Assembly: GCF_001890765.1 (NCBI RefSeq)
Contig: NZ_KV878783.1
Location: 3,686,771-3,750,770 of the forward strand
DNA length: 64,000 nucleotides
From: Spirulina major PCC 6313
GTDB lineage: Bacteria > Cyanobacteriota > Cyanobacteriia > Cyanobacteriales > Spirulinaceae
Direction of reading: 5' to 3'
Positions 25,619-35,038 of the stretch are shown here, piece after piece (position 1 is the stretch's first letter; every line of letters starts with the position of its first letter). The notes under the pieces are model-generated. The model saw only the letters and a program-made list of their open reading frames with translations, had not been told where the DNA came from and did not search any database. The position numbers and the translations under genes are program-made.

Positions 25619-26599
25619 TCAGGGCATTCGATACTTAAAGTCCTGAGAGCCGGTGTATCCCGTCAGTGTCGCTAACTCTTCGAGGGGGCGGACTCCTGGA
25701 TACAGGGTATCGTTAATCTTCCAAGCTGGATAACCTGTCACCCCATCGGCATCACATTTCGTCGGTTCTGGTTCAACCTGCGTGGCATCTTCGGCACATT
25801 CCACATAGGTCACCGCCGCAAAGGCTTCCTTCCCAAACAGCAGTTTTTGGTCAAAACAATGGGGACACCAATACGCCCCATACATCACAGCCCCCTGCTC
25901 GGTTAAATAGGCAGCAAATTCCTGTTCTGCCGGGCCAGAGGTGGTGCTAATCTCCCAGCCCACACCCGGTTCTGGTTGTTCTATAATCGCCGGGATGGTT
26001 TGCTTGGCCCCGGCTACGGCGGGACGATTCAGGTGCGAATAAATCCCCAAGGTCACCACTAGGGTCATCAACGCCGCGATGATTGCTGTGGTGATCAGTT
26101 GGCCCATATCGTCCCAATCGTGACCGAAGAGAGTGAAGCCGAACAGACTGAGGGAAAAGAGGGCCGAACCGATGCAGTAGTAGCAGGTCATTTGCAGCTT
26201 GAAAAACAAGACATACATCAGATAGCCACTAAAGACCATCATCGAGGTTGCCCCGACGAGGAGAAATAACCAAGTCCACTGCTCCACGCTTTCGCGGAAT
26301 TTGGCCTTTTGGTCGGCATTAATCGCGTAGGGGAGGAGGGACGCGCTGCCCATGCTCAGATAGGCTAGGGCCCCAAAGAGGGACAGGGGCAAGCCGAAGA
26401 CGGTGGCATAGGGGCTATCCAGGACACTGTTACAGCCTTGGGCGGATGCGGTGAAGTCTGCGGTGGAACAGATCACTGCGCCGCCGGTGAGCTTGGTGAT
26501 AGTGAGATAAGCGGTTAAGCAAAAGCCCACGGTGGCGATCGCACCAATGATGAACCGTGACCATTTATGAATCCAAGGTTGAGAACGTTTACGCCGCAT
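25619..26599 (-). CDS. VKOR-thioredoxin fusion protein (disulfide bond formation), copy 1
   Basis: This 326-residue membrane oxidoreductase is built like cyanobacterial VKOR homologues. Four to five membrane helices carry the loop Cys pair (Cys44 and Cys56) and the active-site CxxC at Cys139-Cys142 (TCYYCIG), with the quinone-side motif YATVFGLPLSLFGALAY. The C-terminal periplasmic thioredoxin-like domain has WCPHC at Cys245-Cys248. Electrons pass from the thioredoxin domain to the VKOR domain and on to quinone, forming disulfides in exported or lumenal proteins. A full-length paralogue lies 164 bases upstream on the same strand. Confidence 0.92.
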   Translation of the reverse strand: MRRKRSQPWIHKWSRFIIGAIATVGFCLTAYLTITKLTGGAVICSTADFTASAQGCNSVLDSPYATVFGLPLSLFGALAYLSMGSASLLPYAINADQKAKFRESVEQWTWLFLLVGATSMMVFSGYLMYVLFFKLQMTCYYCIGSALFSLSLFGFTLFGHDWDDMGQLITTAIIAALMTLVVTLGIYSHLNRPAVAGAKQTIPAIIEQPEPGVGWEISTTSGPAEQEFAAYLTEQGAVMYGAYWCPHCFDQKLLFGKEAFAAVTYVECAEDATQVEPEPTKCDADGVTGYPAWKINDTLYPGVRPLEELATLTGYTGSQDFKYRMP

Positions 26600-26763
26600 A
26601 GTGAAGTTGTGAACGGTGGAACATCAATAACGAGAGGTGTGGATGCCCTCTCTAGGGTATGGCTCACGGTTGACGAACCGATGACACGGATATGACAGTT
26701 TGAACGGTGCTGAGAATTGGGATTTTGTTGTTTAGTGTAGTGTGTTCGAGGCCTGGCTTGGGC

Positions 26764-27735
26764 TTAATTCAGGCCTGGCATAAAGTAGCGAAAGGCTTGT
26801 GATCCGGAGTAACCGGAGAGTTCGGCGAGTTCATCAAGACGGTGAATCCCCGCATAGAGTTCGCCATGGATTTCCCAAGTGGGATAGGACTCAAGACCGG
26901 CGGCGCGGCAGGTGTCCGGCTGGGCATTTTGGCCCCCTTCGGCACATTCAATGTAGGGAATTTGGGCAAAGGCGCGATCGCCAAACAGGAGCTTCTGTTC
27001 GCTGCAATGGGGACACCAGTACGCCCCGTACATTTTGGCCCCGGTGGCCTGGAGGTGTTGGGCGAGGGCAATTTCATCCGGGCCCGATTGGGTGACGATC
27101 TCCCAACCTTTACCGGGTTGGGGGCGAGTTTTTAAACTGGGGATCGCTTGGTGATCGCCGGCGAAAGCCACCGCCGGAGCGGGTTGATCCTGGGCGTAGG
27201 CTCCCAGGGTGGCCACCAGGGTTAACACCACGACAATCACCGCCGTTGAAAGTACCGAGCCGAAATCTTCCCCCTCCTGCCCCGCCAAACTCAGGCCGGC
27301 GAGGGTAAAGGAAAAGAGGGCCGAAGTGAGGCAATAGGGACAAAAACTATGGAGTTCAAATGTGAGCACACTGAGGAGATAGCCGCTCATCGTGGCCATA
27401 ATCAGGGAGCCAATCAGCAACAGGGGCCAAGTTTTTCCCTCGATGCTGCGCCGTAAACTGCGTTTCTCGTCGGGGTCAATGGCTAAGGGCAGTCCAGCGG
27501 CGATCGCCATGCTCCCATAGGCCACACACCCATAGGCACTGAGGGGCACACCAAACAGGCGACCATAGGCACTGTTGAGCACATCATTACAGTCACTGCC
27601 GTTGGCGGTGACGGGACAGAGGAGGGTTTGGCCCGTGAGTTCTGCCCAGGTGAGATAGGCGGTGAGGAGGATGCCCAAGACCGCGATCGCGAGCATCAGG
27701 GGACGAGACCAGCGGGAAAGCCAAGATTCAGTCAT
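26764..27735 (-). CDS. VKOR-thioredoxin fusion protein (disulfide bond formation), copy 2
   Basis: This paralogue of the gene just downstream has about 323 residues and the same order. Membrane helices carry a loop Cys pair (LLCPVTANGSDCNDVL) and the active-site CPYC (HSFCPYCLTSALFS), followed by a C-terminal thioredoxin-like domain with WCPHC. All catalytic Cys residues are kept, so both copies should work. The ATG at 27733-27735 is preferred over the TTG two codons earlier. The two proteins differ clearly in sequence, so the duplication is not recent; they may serve different membranes or client sets. Which copy acts in the thylakoid lumen cannot be told. Confidence 0.92.
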   Translation of the reverse strand: MTESWLSRWSRPLMLAIAVLGILLTAYLTWAELTGQTLLCPVTANGSDCNDVLNSAYGRLFGVPLSAYGCVAYGSMAIAAGLPLAIDPDEKRSLRRSIEGKTWPLLLIGSLIMATMSGYLLSVLTFELHSFCPYCLTSALFSFTLAGLSLAGQEGEDFGSVLSTAVIVVVLTLVATLGAYAQDQPAPAVAFAGDHQAIPSLKTRPQPGKGWEIVTQSGPDEIALAQHLQATGAKMYGAYWCPHCSEQKLLFGDRAFAQIPYIECAEGGQNAQPDTCRAAGLESYPTWEIHGELYAGIHRLDELAELSGYSGSQAFRYFMPGLN

Positions 27736-27786
27736 GATCAAGATCTATGGAAATGCAACCAACAGCCTAGCTAATTTAAACCACTC

Positions 27787-28629
27787 TTAGGGCGCAATTT
27801 TCAGGGGAGTAGAGGCGATCGCCGTCTCAATCACCGGTTCCCGCGCCGCTTCCACAAACCCCTGCACCCGAATCGGATCGATCGGCTCATGAATCTGGCC
27901 GTGACGCTTCAGGGAACTGGCCACAATCACCCCATCCGCCGCCTGCATCAAGGTCGCCACATTATCCCAATCCGCCCCACTGCCGATTAACACCGGCGTG
28001 CCCTTCGCCGCGTTGGCCGCCAATTCCAAATCCTCCAAATTCGGCGGACTGCCCGTAGACCAACCGGAGAGAATCACCGCATCGGCCAAGCCCCGCTCGA
28101 TCGTGTCCTGCACCGCCGTGGTGAGATTGGGCATTCCCAGAGGCCGGGCGTGCTTCACCAACACATCGGCAAAAATCGCCACCTCACTACCCAATTCCCG
28201 CCGATAGCGCAGCAGTTCATGGGCGTTGCCTTCGATAATGCCTTGATCTGTCGCCATCACCCCCGTCAACACATTGACGCGAATAAACGGGCATTGGCAC
28301 ACCGTCGCGATCGCCATGCCACTACGAGCATCATTGCGCAACACATTGATCCCCACCGGTACCATCACCAAATTCATGATTTGCTGCACCACCAGGGTCA
28401 TCGCACTCACCACCGCCGGATCAACGTGATCCTTGGCAAAGGGAGCATCAAAAAAATTCTCGACAATAATGCCATCCACCCCACCCGCTGCCAAGGCGGT
28501 CGCCTCCTGTTCCGCACGGGCGATCACGGCTTTGAGATCACCATTCCAGCGGGGTGAACTGGGGAGGGGGAGCAGGTGAACCACGCCAATAATGGGATGA
28601 GGGGTAGAAAAGATCTGTTTTAAATCCAC
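27787..28629 (-). CDS. btpA: BtpA family protein (photosystem I biogenesis)
   Basis: This 280-residue TIM-barrel-like protein matches BtpA, required for stable accumulation of photosystem I reaction-centre proteins in Synechocystis 6803. Recognisable segments are IIGVVHLLPLPSSPRW at the start, GGVDGIIVENFFDAPF, PVGINVLRNDARSGMAIA and VLIGSGADWDNVATLM near the end. There is no membrane helix; BtpA is a peripheral thylakoid protein on the cytoplasmic side. It is divergent from rimO across a 279-base gap and follows the VKOR pair on the same strand. Confidence 0.92.
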   Translation of the reverse strand: MDLKQIFSTPHPIIGVVHLLPLPSSPRWNGDLKAVIARAEQEATALAAGGVDGIIVENFFDAPFAKDHVDPAVVSAMTLVVQQIMNLVMVPVGINVLRNDARSGMAIATVCQCPFIRVNVLTGVMATDQGIIEGNAHELLRYRRELGSEVAIFADVLVKHARPLGMPNLTTAVQDTIERGLADAVILSGWSTGSPPNLEDLELAANAAKGTPVLIGSGADWDNVATLMQAADGVIVASSLKRHGQIHEPIDPIRVQGFVEAAREPVIETAIASTPLKIAP

Positions 28630-28908
28630 GTCCGTTTTGTCACTCGCCGCTAACGTACAAAGGGGTCATGCTGTTTCCCGATTGGGAAGAGCAGCCAGCG
28701 ATCGCCACGCCAATCAGCGTAACCACACCGCCAAGGGAACACCAAGAGAAATAATCTCATCCAGATGATTTTATCGAGCCAGGGGATGATCGCAAATCCA
28801 CAAACCCTCCCTGAAATATTCTATGCTTTCAATGGGCAGTCCATCAAAAGCATTGGATGGCCACCCCGATTTACCCCCCAATCCACCACCACGCACGTCA
28901 CATTCAGT

Positions 28909-30222
28909 ATGGGCCCCAAGCCAACCATTGCCATCTCTCATCTCGGCTGCGAAAAAAATCGGATTGATTCCGAACATATGCTCGGTCTCCTGGCTCAATC
29001 CGGGTATACCGTCGATGCCAACGAAGGCCTCGCCGACTACGTCATTGTCAACACCTGTAGCTTTATCCAGGCGGCGCGGGAAGAGTCCGTGCGCACCCTC
29101 GTTGAACTGGCCGAAGCGGATAAAAAAATTGTGATCACGGGCTGCATGGCCCAGCATTTCCAAACCGAACTTTTAGCAGAATTGCCCGAAGCAGTTGCAG
29201 TGGTGGGCAGTGCCGACTACCATAAGATAGTTGATGTTATTGAGCGAGTAGAATCTGGCGAACGGGTCACGGAGGTTTCCCAAGAGCCAACCTACATTGC
29301 TGACGAAACCACGCCCCGCTACCGCACTACAACCGAGGGAGTTGCGTATTTACGGGTTGCCGAAGGGTGTGACTATCGCTGCGCATTTTGTATTATTCCG
29401 CACCTGCGCGGCAACCAGCGATCGCGTTCAATTGAATCTATCGTCACTGAGGCGAAAGTTCTTGCCGATCAAGGCGTACAGGAGTTAATTTTAATCTCTC
29501 AAATCACGACCAATTACGGAACAGACATCTACGGCGAACCCAAACTTGCAGAATTATTGCAAGCGTTGGGAAATGTCGATGTGCCGTGGATTCGGATGCA
29601 CTATGCCTATCCCACGGGTCTGACTCCCAAAGTCGTGGCCGCGATGCAAGCAACTCCTAACGTTCTGCCCTATTTAGACTTGCCCCTCCAACATTCCCAC
29701 CCGGAAATTTTGCGGGCAATGAATCGGCCCTGGCAAGGGCGCATTAATGACGAAATTATGACCCGGCTGAAAACCGCCTTACCCAATGCGGTAATGCGCA
29801 CCACCTTTATTGTTGGGTTTCCCGGTGAAACGGAGAGCCATTTTCAACACCTGTGCGAGTTTGTTGAACGCCATGAATTTGATCATGTGGGCGTTTTCAC
29901 CTTCTCCCCGGAAGCAGAAACACCGGCGTATCATCTCCAAGACCAAGTCCCCCAAGACGTAATGGATGACCGACGCGATCGCCTGATGGCGATTCAGCAA
30001 CCGATTGCTGCGCGTCGCAACCAAGCTGAAATTGGCAAAACTGTACCGGTCTTAATCGAACAAGAACATCCTGAGACCAATCTGTATATTGGGCGATCGC
30101 CCCGGTTTGCCCCGGAGGTTGATGGTCTTGTCTATGTCAACGGAGCCGCTCAGTTGGGACAAATTATCCCCGTCCACATCACCGATGCGGACATCTACGA
30201 CCTCCACGGCACAGTCCGCTAA
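28909..30222 (+). CDS. rimO: Ribosomal protein S12 methylthiotransferase
   Basis: This radical SAM enzyme methylthiolates an Asp of ribosomal protein S12. The UPF0004 domain opens with [17 protein letters not shown] and [14 protein letters not shown]. The radical SAM motif CxxxCxxC is in [18 protein letters not shown], and a TRAM domain closes the chain ([18 protein letters not shown]). The frame is open from 28765, but the ATG at 28909 gives 437 residues, the normal length, and starts four residues before the conserved core. The upstream 48 codons look non-conserved. A typical single-copy gene. Confidence 0.94.
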   Translation: MGPKPTIAISHLGCEKNRIDSEHMLGLLAQSGYTVDANEGLADYVIVNTCSFIQAAREESVRTLVELAEADKKIVITGCMAQHFQTELLAELPEAVAVVGSADYHKIVDVIERVESGERVTEVSQEPTYIADETTPRYRTTTEGVAYLRVAEGCDYRCAFCIIPHLRGNQRSRSIESIVTEAKVLADQGVQELILISQITTNYGTDIYGEPKLAELLQALGNVDVPWIRMHYAYPTGLTPKVVAAMQATPNVLPYLDLPLQHSHPEILRAMNRPWQGRINDEIMTRLKTALPNAVMRTTFIVGFPGETESHFQHLCEFVERHEFDHVGVFTFSPEAETPAYHLQDQVPQDVMDDRRDRLMAIQQPIAARRNQAEIGKTVPVLIEQEHPETNLYIGRSPRFAPEVDGLVYVNGAAQLGQIIPVHITDADIYDLHGTVR

Positions 30223-30354
30223 GCAAGCTGTGCCGGCCTTGATTGCACCTCCCTCCTTGACCCATGGGCGATCGCGTTACCGAATGCTGACCTCACCCAT
30301 TCACAAATCAGGTTAAGTTTTTTAAACTAGACGGAAACCAAAGTAAGAATACTT

Positions 30355-31827
30355 ATGACAATTTCTTTTGCAAGTCTTGGACTGTCAGAGCGTTGTGTTG
30401 AGCAACTCTCCGAGATCGGGTTTGAAACCCCCACGGACATTCAAGCACAAGCGATCCCCCAAATCTTGGCGGGCCGTGATGTGGTGGGTCAGTCCCAGAC
30501 TGGAACCGGAAAAACCGCAGCCTATTCGCTGCCGGTGCTCGAACACATCGATCCGCAAGACGGAACAGTCCAAGCCTTGATTTTGGCCCCCACGCGGGAA
30601 TTGGCTCAACAAGTCGCCCAAGCCGTAACAGATTTTGCAGTGAGTCGTCGTGTTCACGTCCTCACTGTCTGTGGGGGTCAATCCATCGAACGACAAATTC
30701 GGAGCCTGCAACGCGGTGCTCAGATTGTCGTCGGTACGCCTGGCCGGGTCATTGATCTGCTCGATCGCCAAAAGCTCAAGCTCGATACCCTCAAGTGGGT
30801 CGTCCTTGACGAAGCCGATGAAATGCTCAGTATGGGCTTCATTGATGATGTGATCAAGATCATGAAAAGCACCCCAGACACCCGAAAAACGGCGTGTTTC
30901 TCGGCCACCATGCCCCGTGCCATTCAAGATTTGGTGCAAAAATTCCTCAAATCCCCCGCCACCGTCACGGTCAAGCAGACCAATGAAGCTCCGATGCGGA
31001 TTGAGCAACGGGTCTACATGATTCCCCGCAGTTGGACGAAAATTAAGGCGCTCCAACCGATTCTGGAAATTGAACAGCCAGAACGGGGCATTATTTTCGT
31101 GCGGACGAAGCGATCGGCGGCGGAAATCACTGTCAAGCTCCAAGGGGCTGGGTTGACCGTCGATGAATACCACGGTGACCTAAGCCAAGTGCAGCGGGAA
31201 CGGTTGGTGCAACGCTTCCGGAATGGTCAGGTGCAGTTGGTGGTAGCCACGGATATCGCCGCGCGCGGCTTGGATGTGGAAGACCTCAGCCATGTGATTA
31301 ACTACGATCTGCCCGATAGTGCGGAAACCTATATTCACCGCATTGGCCGCACGGGCCGAGCTGGGAAGACGGGGAAAGCGATTTCCTTGATTCAACCGAT
31401 GGATCGTCACCTCCTGTCACGGATTGAGCGCCGTTTGAAACAGCGGATCGAAACGTCCCAGATTCCGACGCGATCGCTCGTTGAAGCGCGTCGCTTAGAG
31501 AAACTGAAATCCACCCTCCAAGAAACCTTGTCTGGTGAGCGGATTGCGTCGTTCTTGCCGACGGTGAAGGAGTTGAGCGCGGAATATGATCCCCAAGCGA
31601 TCGCCGCTGCTGCTCTTCAAATGGTCTACGACCAATCCTGCCCGGCCTGGATGAAAACCGATTGGGATGTCCCCACGGACGACGGCGTGCAAAAACCGAT
31701 TAAACGCGGTGGTGGTGGCGGTGGTGCCAATAAAGGGCGATCGCGCCGGCCCTACTCTGAAGGGAGTCGGTCGAAAAAACCCACCCAATGGTCTGGCAAT
31801 CGGAAACGATCCCATGCGGCGCAATAA
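30355..31827 (+). CDS. crhR: DEAD-box RNA helicase (CrhR/DeaD-like)
   Basis: This 490-residue helicase has all core motifs: Q motif (TPTDIQAQAIP), Walker A SQTGTGKTAAY, Ia PTRELAQQ, Ib TPGRVIDLL, DEAD motif VLDEADEMLSMGF, III SATMP, then ARGLDVEDLSHVINYDLP and HRIGRTGRAGK in the second RecA domain. A Gly/Arg/Lys-rich tail (GGGGGGANKGRSRRP) follows. Its length is close to Synechocystis CrhR (about 490 residues), the redox- and cold-regulated helicase, so an orthologous role is likely but not proven. A strong terminator follows. Members of this group often autoregulate, but no regulatory element is evident in the 132-base upstream gap. Confidence 0.9.
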   Translation: MTISFASLGLSERCVEQLSEIGFETPTDIQAQAIPQILAGRDVVGQSQTGTGKTAAYSLPVLEHIDPQDGTVQALILAPTRELAQQVAQAVTDFAVSRRVHVLTVCGGQSIERQIRSLQRGAQIVVGTPGRVIDLLDRQKLKLDTLKWVVLDEADEMLSMGFIDDVIKIMKSTPDTRKTACFSATMPRAIQDLVQKFLKSPATVTVKQTNEAPMRIEQRVYMIPRSWTKIKALQPILEIEQPERGIIFVRTKRSAAEITVKLQGAGLTVDEYHGDLSQVQRERLVQRFRNGQVQLVVATDIAARGLDVEDLSHVINYDLPDSAETYIHRIGRTGRAGKTGKAISLIQPMDRHLLSRIERRLKQRIETSQIPTRSLVEARRLEKLKSTLQETLSGERIASFLPTVKELSAEYDPQAIAAAALQMVYDQSCPAWMKTDWDVPTDDGVQKPIKRGGGGGGANKGRSRRPYSEGSRSKKPTQWSGNRKRSHAAQ

Positions 31828-31860
31828 GATCGCCAAGATCGCCTAAAAAAGCGAGAAAAT

Positions 31861-31898
31861 AAAAAAAGATGGGATAATAATGATCCCATCTTTTTTTT
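31861..31898 (+). terminator. Intrinsic terminator downstream of the DEAD-box helicase
   Basis: An A-flanked, T-tailed hairpin with an 8-bp GC-containing core (GATGGGAT / ATCCCATC), extended to 15 bp by the A and T tracts, around a 7-base loop. It starts 34 bases after the helicase stop and could act in both directions. Confidence 0.88.
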
Positions 31899-31926
31899 GT
31901 TAATCTGAATTCCTCAGAGGCTCACC

Positions 31927-33033
31927 GTGGTTTTAAGTCCTTCTGCCCCCGCGATTATTGACCCCTCACGCCATCAAGGGTGGCCGGGTCTGATCCGCCA
32001 TTATCAAGAATTTCTCCCCGTCAGCGAGACAACGCCGGTGGTCACCCTTCACGAAGGGAATACCCCCTTGATTCCGATCCCGACGATCGCCGCAGAAATC
32101 GGTCGTCATGTCGCTGTCTACGCTAAATATGATGGTCTCAACCCCACCGGCAGTTTTAAAGACCGGGGCATGACGATGGCGGTGTCCAAAGCGAAAGAAG
32201 CGGGCGATCGCGCCGTCATTTGTGCCAGTACCGGAAACACCTCCGCAGCGGCAGCGGCCTATGCCTGCCGAGCGGGAATGAAAGCCTATGTCTTAATCCC
32301 CGATGGCTATGTGGCACTGGGTAAACTGGCGCAAGCCCTGCTATATGGGGCAGACGTGATCGCCATTGATGGTAATTTTGATGACTGTCTCACCCTAGTG
32401 CGGCAGTTGGCGGATCACTACCCCGTCACCTTGGTGAATTCCCTCAACCCCTACCGTCTCCAAGGCCAGAAAACCGCAGCCTTTGAGGTGGTGGATGCCC
32501 TGGGGGATGCTCCGGATTGGCTCTGTATCCCGATGGGAAATGCGGGCAATATTACCGCCTATTGGATGGGATTTTGTGAATATCACCAACGGGGCAAGAG
32601 TGGGCGCTTGCCGAGAATGATGGGGTTTCAGGCGGCGGGGGCGGCTCCGATGGTCACCGGTCACCTGTGCTCCGATCCCCAAACGGTGGCGACGGCGATC
32701 CGGATTGGGAATCCGGCGAATTGGGAAAAAGCGATCGCCGTTCAGGAAGCCTCCCAAGGGGACTTTAACGCCGTCACCGATGACGAAATTCTCCACGCCT
32801 ATCGCCTCCTTGCGGGTCAAGAGGGGATTTTCTGCGAACCGGCCAGCGCCGCCTCCGTGGCGGGCCTGCTCCAATGCAAAGACCAAGTGCCCGACGGTGC
32901 GACGGTGGTTTGTGTGCTGACGGGGAACGGCTTAAAAGATCCCGATACGGCGATTCAAGCCAGCACCAACCAAGCCCACACCGGGATCGCCAATGATCTG
33001 AATACCGTGGCGCAGGTAATGGGGATGGCCTAA
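31927..33033 (+). CDS. thrC: Threonine synthase
   Basis: This PLP enzyme of 368 residues converts O-phosphohomoserine to threonine. The PLP Lys is in [19 protein letters not shown], the phosphate cup in [16 protein letters not shown], and [16 protein letters not shown] is the Gly-rich second cup. The C-terminal [15 protein letters not shown] is typical of the short plant/bacterial type. It starts with GTG at 31927 and the next in-frame candidate would cut conserved sequence. It lies 29 bases after the helicase terminator. An ordinary biosynthetic gene. Confidence 0.94.
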   Translation: MVLSPSAPAIIDPSRHQGWPGLIRHYQEFLPVSETTPVVTLHEGNTPLIPIPTIAAEIGRHVAVYAKYDGLNPTGSFKDRGMTMAVSKAKEAGDRAVICASTGNTSAAAAAYACRAGMKAYVLIPDGYVALGKLAQALLYGADVIAIDGNFDDCLTLVRQLADHYPVTLVNSLNPYRLQGQKTAAFEVVDALGDAPDWLCIPMGNAGNITAYWMGFCEYHQRGKSGRLPRMMGFQAAGAAPMVTGHLCSDPQTVATAIRIGNPANWEKAIAVQEASQGDFNAVTDDEILHAYRLLAGQEGIFCEPASAASVAGLLQCKDQVPDGATVVCVLTGNGLKDPDTAIQASTNQAHTGIANDLNTVAQVMGMA

Positions 33034-33061
33034 GCCCTCATCCCCGGCTCTGCTTCGATGA

Positions 33062-33240
33062 GGCTACTGCTGATCCACAACGTTCTAACGTTGACCTCGC
33101 CTGCGTTTAATCCCCCTCTGTAGTCAAGGCAGCGAGCTAGAAGCTCGCACGACAGAGGATTCCATGTAGGGGAGTTTGAGTCTCTGGCTCACTCATGCCC
33201 CCTCCAGATTCGTCACTTGGGTTATGTCTCAGCAGTAGCC
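33062..33240. repeat. MITE-like repeat, family 2, copy 1
   Basis: This 179-base element is bounded by 12-bp perfect terminal inverted repeats (GGCTACTGCTGA / TCAGCAGTAGCC), with imperfect continuation inside. It contains the palindromic word GCGAGCTAGAAGCTCGC (33130-33146) and the segments TGAGTCTCTGGCTCACTCAT and CACTTGGGTTATG. The same blocks in the same order recur at 51615-51874. No coding capacity and no clear target duplication. It lies between thrC and lpxD. Confidence 0.6.
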
Positions 33241-33296
33241 CCCAAGGAGAAGGGAGTCTTAAGCCCTCTCCGGGGGGAGAGGGTTGGTGAGGATCG

Positions 33297-34340
33297 CTAC
33301 TTCGCGGCGCGTTTGAGTTGGCGGAGGGTTTGGTAGATTTCCGGGAGGCGACTGTAGACCGCCGACACCTTGAGCCAGAGGGAGTTAGCGATCGCAGGAC
33401 TGCCAGACACCACCTCCTTCGGGCCCACATCCCGATGCAGGCCAGATTGGGCCGTTGCGATCGCACCATCCCCAATCTTCACCTTGTTCGACACCCCCAC
33501 CTGGCCCGCCAAGATCGCCCAATTGCCCACCGTCACCTGTCCCGATAGGCCCACCTGAGCCGACATCACCGCATGGTCGCCCACCGTGCAGTTATGGGCA
33601 ATTTGCACCAAGTTATCAATCTTTGTGCCCGTGCCGATCTGGGTTACCCCCACCGAGGGGCGGTCAATGGTGGAATTACAGCCCACATCGACGCGATCGC
33701 CCAAAATCACCCGCCCCGACTGGTTCATCTTCACATAACCCTGGGGCTGGGGCACAAACCCGAACCCCTCCCCGCCAATCACCGCGCCGCTGTGGATGAT
33801 GCAGTCAGCCCCGATCACCGTGCGTTCTTCGATCGTGCAGTTGGCATGAATCACCGTGCCCGCGCCGATCTCACAGTCGGGGTAGATCACCGTATTCGGG
33901 AAAATACAGACGCGATCGCCCAGCGTCACCCCCCGCTCAATCACCACATGGGCCCCGATCGCCACATCATCCCCCACCTGCACCGAGGGATCAAGCACCG
34001 CCGTCGGGTGGATTTGGGGCGCGAGTTGGTAGGGTTGGTAGAATTGAGCGATCGCCACAGCAAACAGCAAGCGCGGCTCCGGTGTCGCCACCCAAGCGAT
34101 GCCCCGTGCCGTCGCCCGTGCCTGTAACCCCTCATCCACCGGCAAAATCAACACACTGGCCGCCGTCCTATCCACCTGCGCCGCAAATTTATCCCCCTCG
34201 ATGTAGCTGATCGTTCCCGATGGTGCGGTTTCTACGGCCGCGACCCCGTTCAAGACCGGGTTACAATGGCTACCAAGCGAGAGGCTATCACTCTGCACCC
34301 AGTCCGCCTCAAAGCGTTCTAACAGTTCACTAAATTTCAT
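33297..34340 (-). CDS. lpxD: UDP-3-O-acylglucosamine N-acyltransferase
   Basis: This 347-residue enzyme adds the N-linked acyl chain in lipid A synthesis. The N-terminal uridine-binding domain starts MKFSELLERFEADWV. From about residue 100 the chain is a left-handed beta-helix of hexapeptide repeats (IHPTAVLDPSVQVGDDVAIG and on). The catalytic-His region is LVQIAHNCTVGDHAVMSAQVG. The open frame reaches back to 34424 into terD; the ATG at 34338-34340 is the natural start. It is divergent from terD with only 22 bases between the starts. Other lpx genes are not in the window. Confidence 0.94.
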   Translation of the reverse strand: MKFSELLERFEADWVQSDSLSLGSHCNPVLNGVAAVETAPSGTISYIEGDKFAAQVDRTAASVLILPVDEGLQARATARGIAWVATPEPRLLFAVAIAQFYQPYQLAPQIHPTAVLDPSVQVGDDVAIGAHVVIERGVTLGDRVCIFPNTVIYPDCEIGAGTVIHANCTIEERTVIGADCIIHSGAVIGGEGFGFVPQPQGYVKMNQSGRVILGDRVDVGCNSTIDRPSVGVTQIGTGTKIDNLVQIAHNCTVGDHAVMSAQVGLSGQVTVGNWAILAGQVGVSNKVKIGDGAIATAQSGLHRDVGPKEVVSGSPAIANSLWLKVSAVYSRLPEIYQTLRQLKRAAK

Positions 34341-34362
34341 TGCACAATTAGAGACAACAACA

Positions 34363-34935
34363 ATGGCAGTTTCTCTCCAAAAAGGACAACGAGTTTCCCT
34401 CGAAAAATTGGCCCCCGGACTCAAAGCCGCCTTTATCGGCTTAGGGTGGGATGCTCGTTCTACCGATGGTCAACCCTTTGATTTGGATGCGTCGATCTTC
34501 CTCCTGGATGCCAACGAAAAACTCCCGTCAGACCGCCATTTCATTTTTTACAATAACCTGACTAGTCCCGATCCTGACCAATCCGTCAAGCACATGGGGG
34601 ACAACCTCACCGGAGCCGGAGACGGCGATGATGAAGCGATGATCCTCGATCTGCGCAAAGTCCCTGAAAACATTCAAAAAATGGTGTTCACCGTCACCAT
34701 CTACGAAGCCCCCCAGCGGGGCCAAAACTTCGGGCAAGTCCACAATGCCTTTGTGCGCCTGGTGAATGTGGAAACCAAAGAAGAAGTGTTGCGCTACGAC
34801 CTCGGCGAAGACTATTCCACGGAAACCGCGATGATCATGGCGGAAATTTATCGCAAAGATGGGGACTGGCGGATGAATGCCGTAGGCCAAGGCTATCAAG
34901 GCGGCTTACAAGCCTTGCTCGATCGCTATAGTTAA
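34363..34935 (+). CDS. terD: TerD family protein, copy 1
   Basis: This 190-residue protein has the calcium-binding stress-protein fold of TerD. It shows VSLQKGQRVSLEKLAPGL at the start, GLGWDARSTDGQPFDLDASI, the acidic loop HMGDNLTGAGDGDDEAMILD and RLVNVETKEEVLRYDL. TerD proteins bind Ca2+ and belong to the tellurite/stress ter systems, though in cyanobacteria they often stand without the rest of the operon. No terC, terZ or terB is seen here. It is followed by a second TerD gene. The spacing to divergent lpxD is only 22 bases, so its promoter must extend into the lpxD reading frame. Confidence 0.92.
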   Translation: MAVSLQKGQRVSLEKLAPGLKAAFIGLGWDARSTDGQPFDLDASIFLLDANEKLPSDRHFIFYNNLTSPDPDQSVKHMGDNLTGAGDGDDEAMILDLRKVPENIQKMVFTVTIYEAPQRGQNFGQVHNAFVRLVNVETKEEVLRYDLGEDYSTETAMIMAEIYRKDGDWRMNAVGQGYQGGLQALLDRYS

Positions 34936-34985
34936 TCCGGGCGCGTTCAATCCCGGATGGGATCATCTGGATTGAGTGGCGATCG

Positions 34986-35020
34986 CTCCCATCCCTGGGG
35001 ATGGGAGTCCTATTTTTCTT
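34986..35020 (+). terminator. Possible terminator or attenuator between the two terD genes
   Basis: A 9-bp perfect stem (CTCCCATCC / GGATGGGAG) with a CTGG loop, followed by TCCTATTTTTCTT. It starts 51 bases after the first terD stop and ends about 20 bases before the second ATG, so it could uncouple expression of the second gene. Confidence 0.6.
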
Positions 35021-35038
35021 CTTTCACTTCAAAATCTC

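Noticed and set aside
28765-28908. 48-codon N-terminal extension of rimO
   Set aside because: The extension has no conserved residues, and the ATG at 28909 gives the standard RimO length.
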